Assembly (NCBI RefSeq): GCF_026586805.1 | Contig: NZ_JAPFHA010000011.1 | Location: forward strand, 62,001 to 126,000 | Origin: Niveibacterium sp. 24ML | GTDB taxonomy: Bacteria; Pseudomonadota; Gammaproteobacteria; Burkholderiales; Rhodocyclaceae | DNA length: 64,000 bases | Reading direction: 5' to 3' | In this document: positions 63,776 through 64,000 of the stretch, piece after piece | Numbering within the stretch: the stretch's first letter is position 1 | Layout: the number at the start of each line of letters is the position of its first letter | Made by a program: the position numbers and the translations under genes | Notes under the pieces: model-generated | Database searches by the model: none | What the model was told of the DNA's origin: nothing | The model's input: the letters and a program-made list of their open reading frames with translations, nothing else

Positions 63776-64000
63776 GAGCGGCGTGCTGCCTGGTTCTGCT
63801 ACTTGCCGGCCTTGCCAGCATGGCCGCAGATGCGGCAACCAGCTTCATCCAGGCGCGCACGGCTGCCGAAACCGGCCGGCCCACGGTGATCCGCGACTAC
63901 CTGGACGAAGGCGGCGCGATCGACCTGCTCGACGAGCGTGGCAGTAGCTTGCTGATCTACGCCGCCCGCGAAGGCCATGCGGAGGTGGTCGCGCTCTTGC
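63772..64000 (+). CDS. Secreted ankyrin-repeat protein, N-terminal part (partial)
   Basis: The gene starts at GTG 63772, overlapping the tatD stop (GTGA), and runs out of the window after 76 codons. A signal peptide (VRAACCLVLLLAGLASMAADA) is followed by TVIRDYLDEGGAIDLLDERGSSLLIYAAREGHAEVVALL, one ankyrin-repeat pattern. The protein is expected in the periplasm; ankyrin genes after tatD occur in other betaproteobacteria. Full length and partner are not visible. Confidence 0.75.
   Translation, partial: MRAACCLVLLLAGLASMAADAATSFIQARTAAETGRPTVIRDYLDEGGAIDLLDERGSSLLIYAAREGHAEVVALL

Overview
The window is a dense, GC-rich stretch of bacterial chromosome. Genes cover nearly all of it, with many ATGA-type overlaps. 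Protein families and gene order (mobB-moeA-moaD-moaE next to clpB; mfd and ispD-ispF nearby; mltG-tmk-holB-pilZ-tatD; a phasin; an RquA-like protein) point to a Betaproteobacterium, most likely Rhodocyclales or a close relative. That placement is inference from gene content only. I see no rRNA or tRNA gene, CRISPR array, transposase, integrase or prophage block. Apart from unusual fusions and gene neighbourhoods, this looks like core chromosome.

Layout. 1-1990: end of a molybdenum-cofactor operon (mobB end, moeA, moaD, moaE). 2051-5727: two tandem TPR-GGDEF proteins. 5732-8983: a phasin, then clpB behind a clear sigma-32-type promoter. 9032-17783 (minus strand): mfd, an RquA-like rhodoquinone enzyme, an HD-GYP phosphodiesterase, an acyltransferase, aroG and serB. 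17860-23027 (minus): a SprA-like HEAAH protein, an AmmeMemoRadiSam cassette (amrB-amrA-amrS) with an alpha/beta-hydrolase-like gene at its end, and an MgtC/DUF4010 membrane protein. 23105-24865: ispD-ispF-thpR, running into a host-attachment-family gene. 25657-33959: glycogen/maltodextrin operon glgP-glgB-glgX-malQ. 34013-40824: a stress and nutrient block of mtfA, relA, ppk1 and ppx. 40817-46789: an MCE lipid-transport operon overlapping ppx (permease, ATPase, MCE protein, lipoprotein), then an SPFH protein, a crotonase-family protein and a TatD-family hydrolase. 46761-51770: a TetR regulator divergent from etfB-etfA, a CbiM-like membrane protein and a large acyl-CoA dehydrogenase. 51975-57722: a DUF4124 protein, guaB-guaA, a small membrane protein, tadA, and an LD-carboxypeptidase fused to a GNAT domain. 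57741-59797 (minus): ygfZ, DUF4936 and NRDE-family genes. 59921-64000: mltG-tmk-holB-pilZ-tatD and the start of an ankyrin protein.

How the genes work together. Three themes recur. First, carbon, phosphate and redox storage: PHA (phasin), glycogen (glgPBX, malQ) and polyphosphate (ppk, ppx), with the ppGpp synthetase relA directly against ppk. Second, cyclic-di-GMP signalling: two diguanylate cyclases, an HD-GYP phosphodiesterase and a PilZ protein that seems unable to bind the ligand. Third, envelope and lipid handling: MCE transporter, acyltransferase, MltG, LdcA and SPFH. Fatty-acid or acyl-CoA oxidation (etfBA plus acyl-CoA dehydrogenase) sits under an apparent TetR operator pair, and the RquA-like gene suggests anaerobic fumarate-type respiration.

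The observations I would follow first are: the RquA candidate; the complete AmmeMemoRadiSam cassette with its hydrolase neighbour; the etf operon with an embedded CbiM-like membrane protein and paired palindromic operators; the LdcA-GNAT fusion; the two diguanylate cyclases that differ in their inhibitory site; and the relA/ppk1 and ppx/MCE arrangements.
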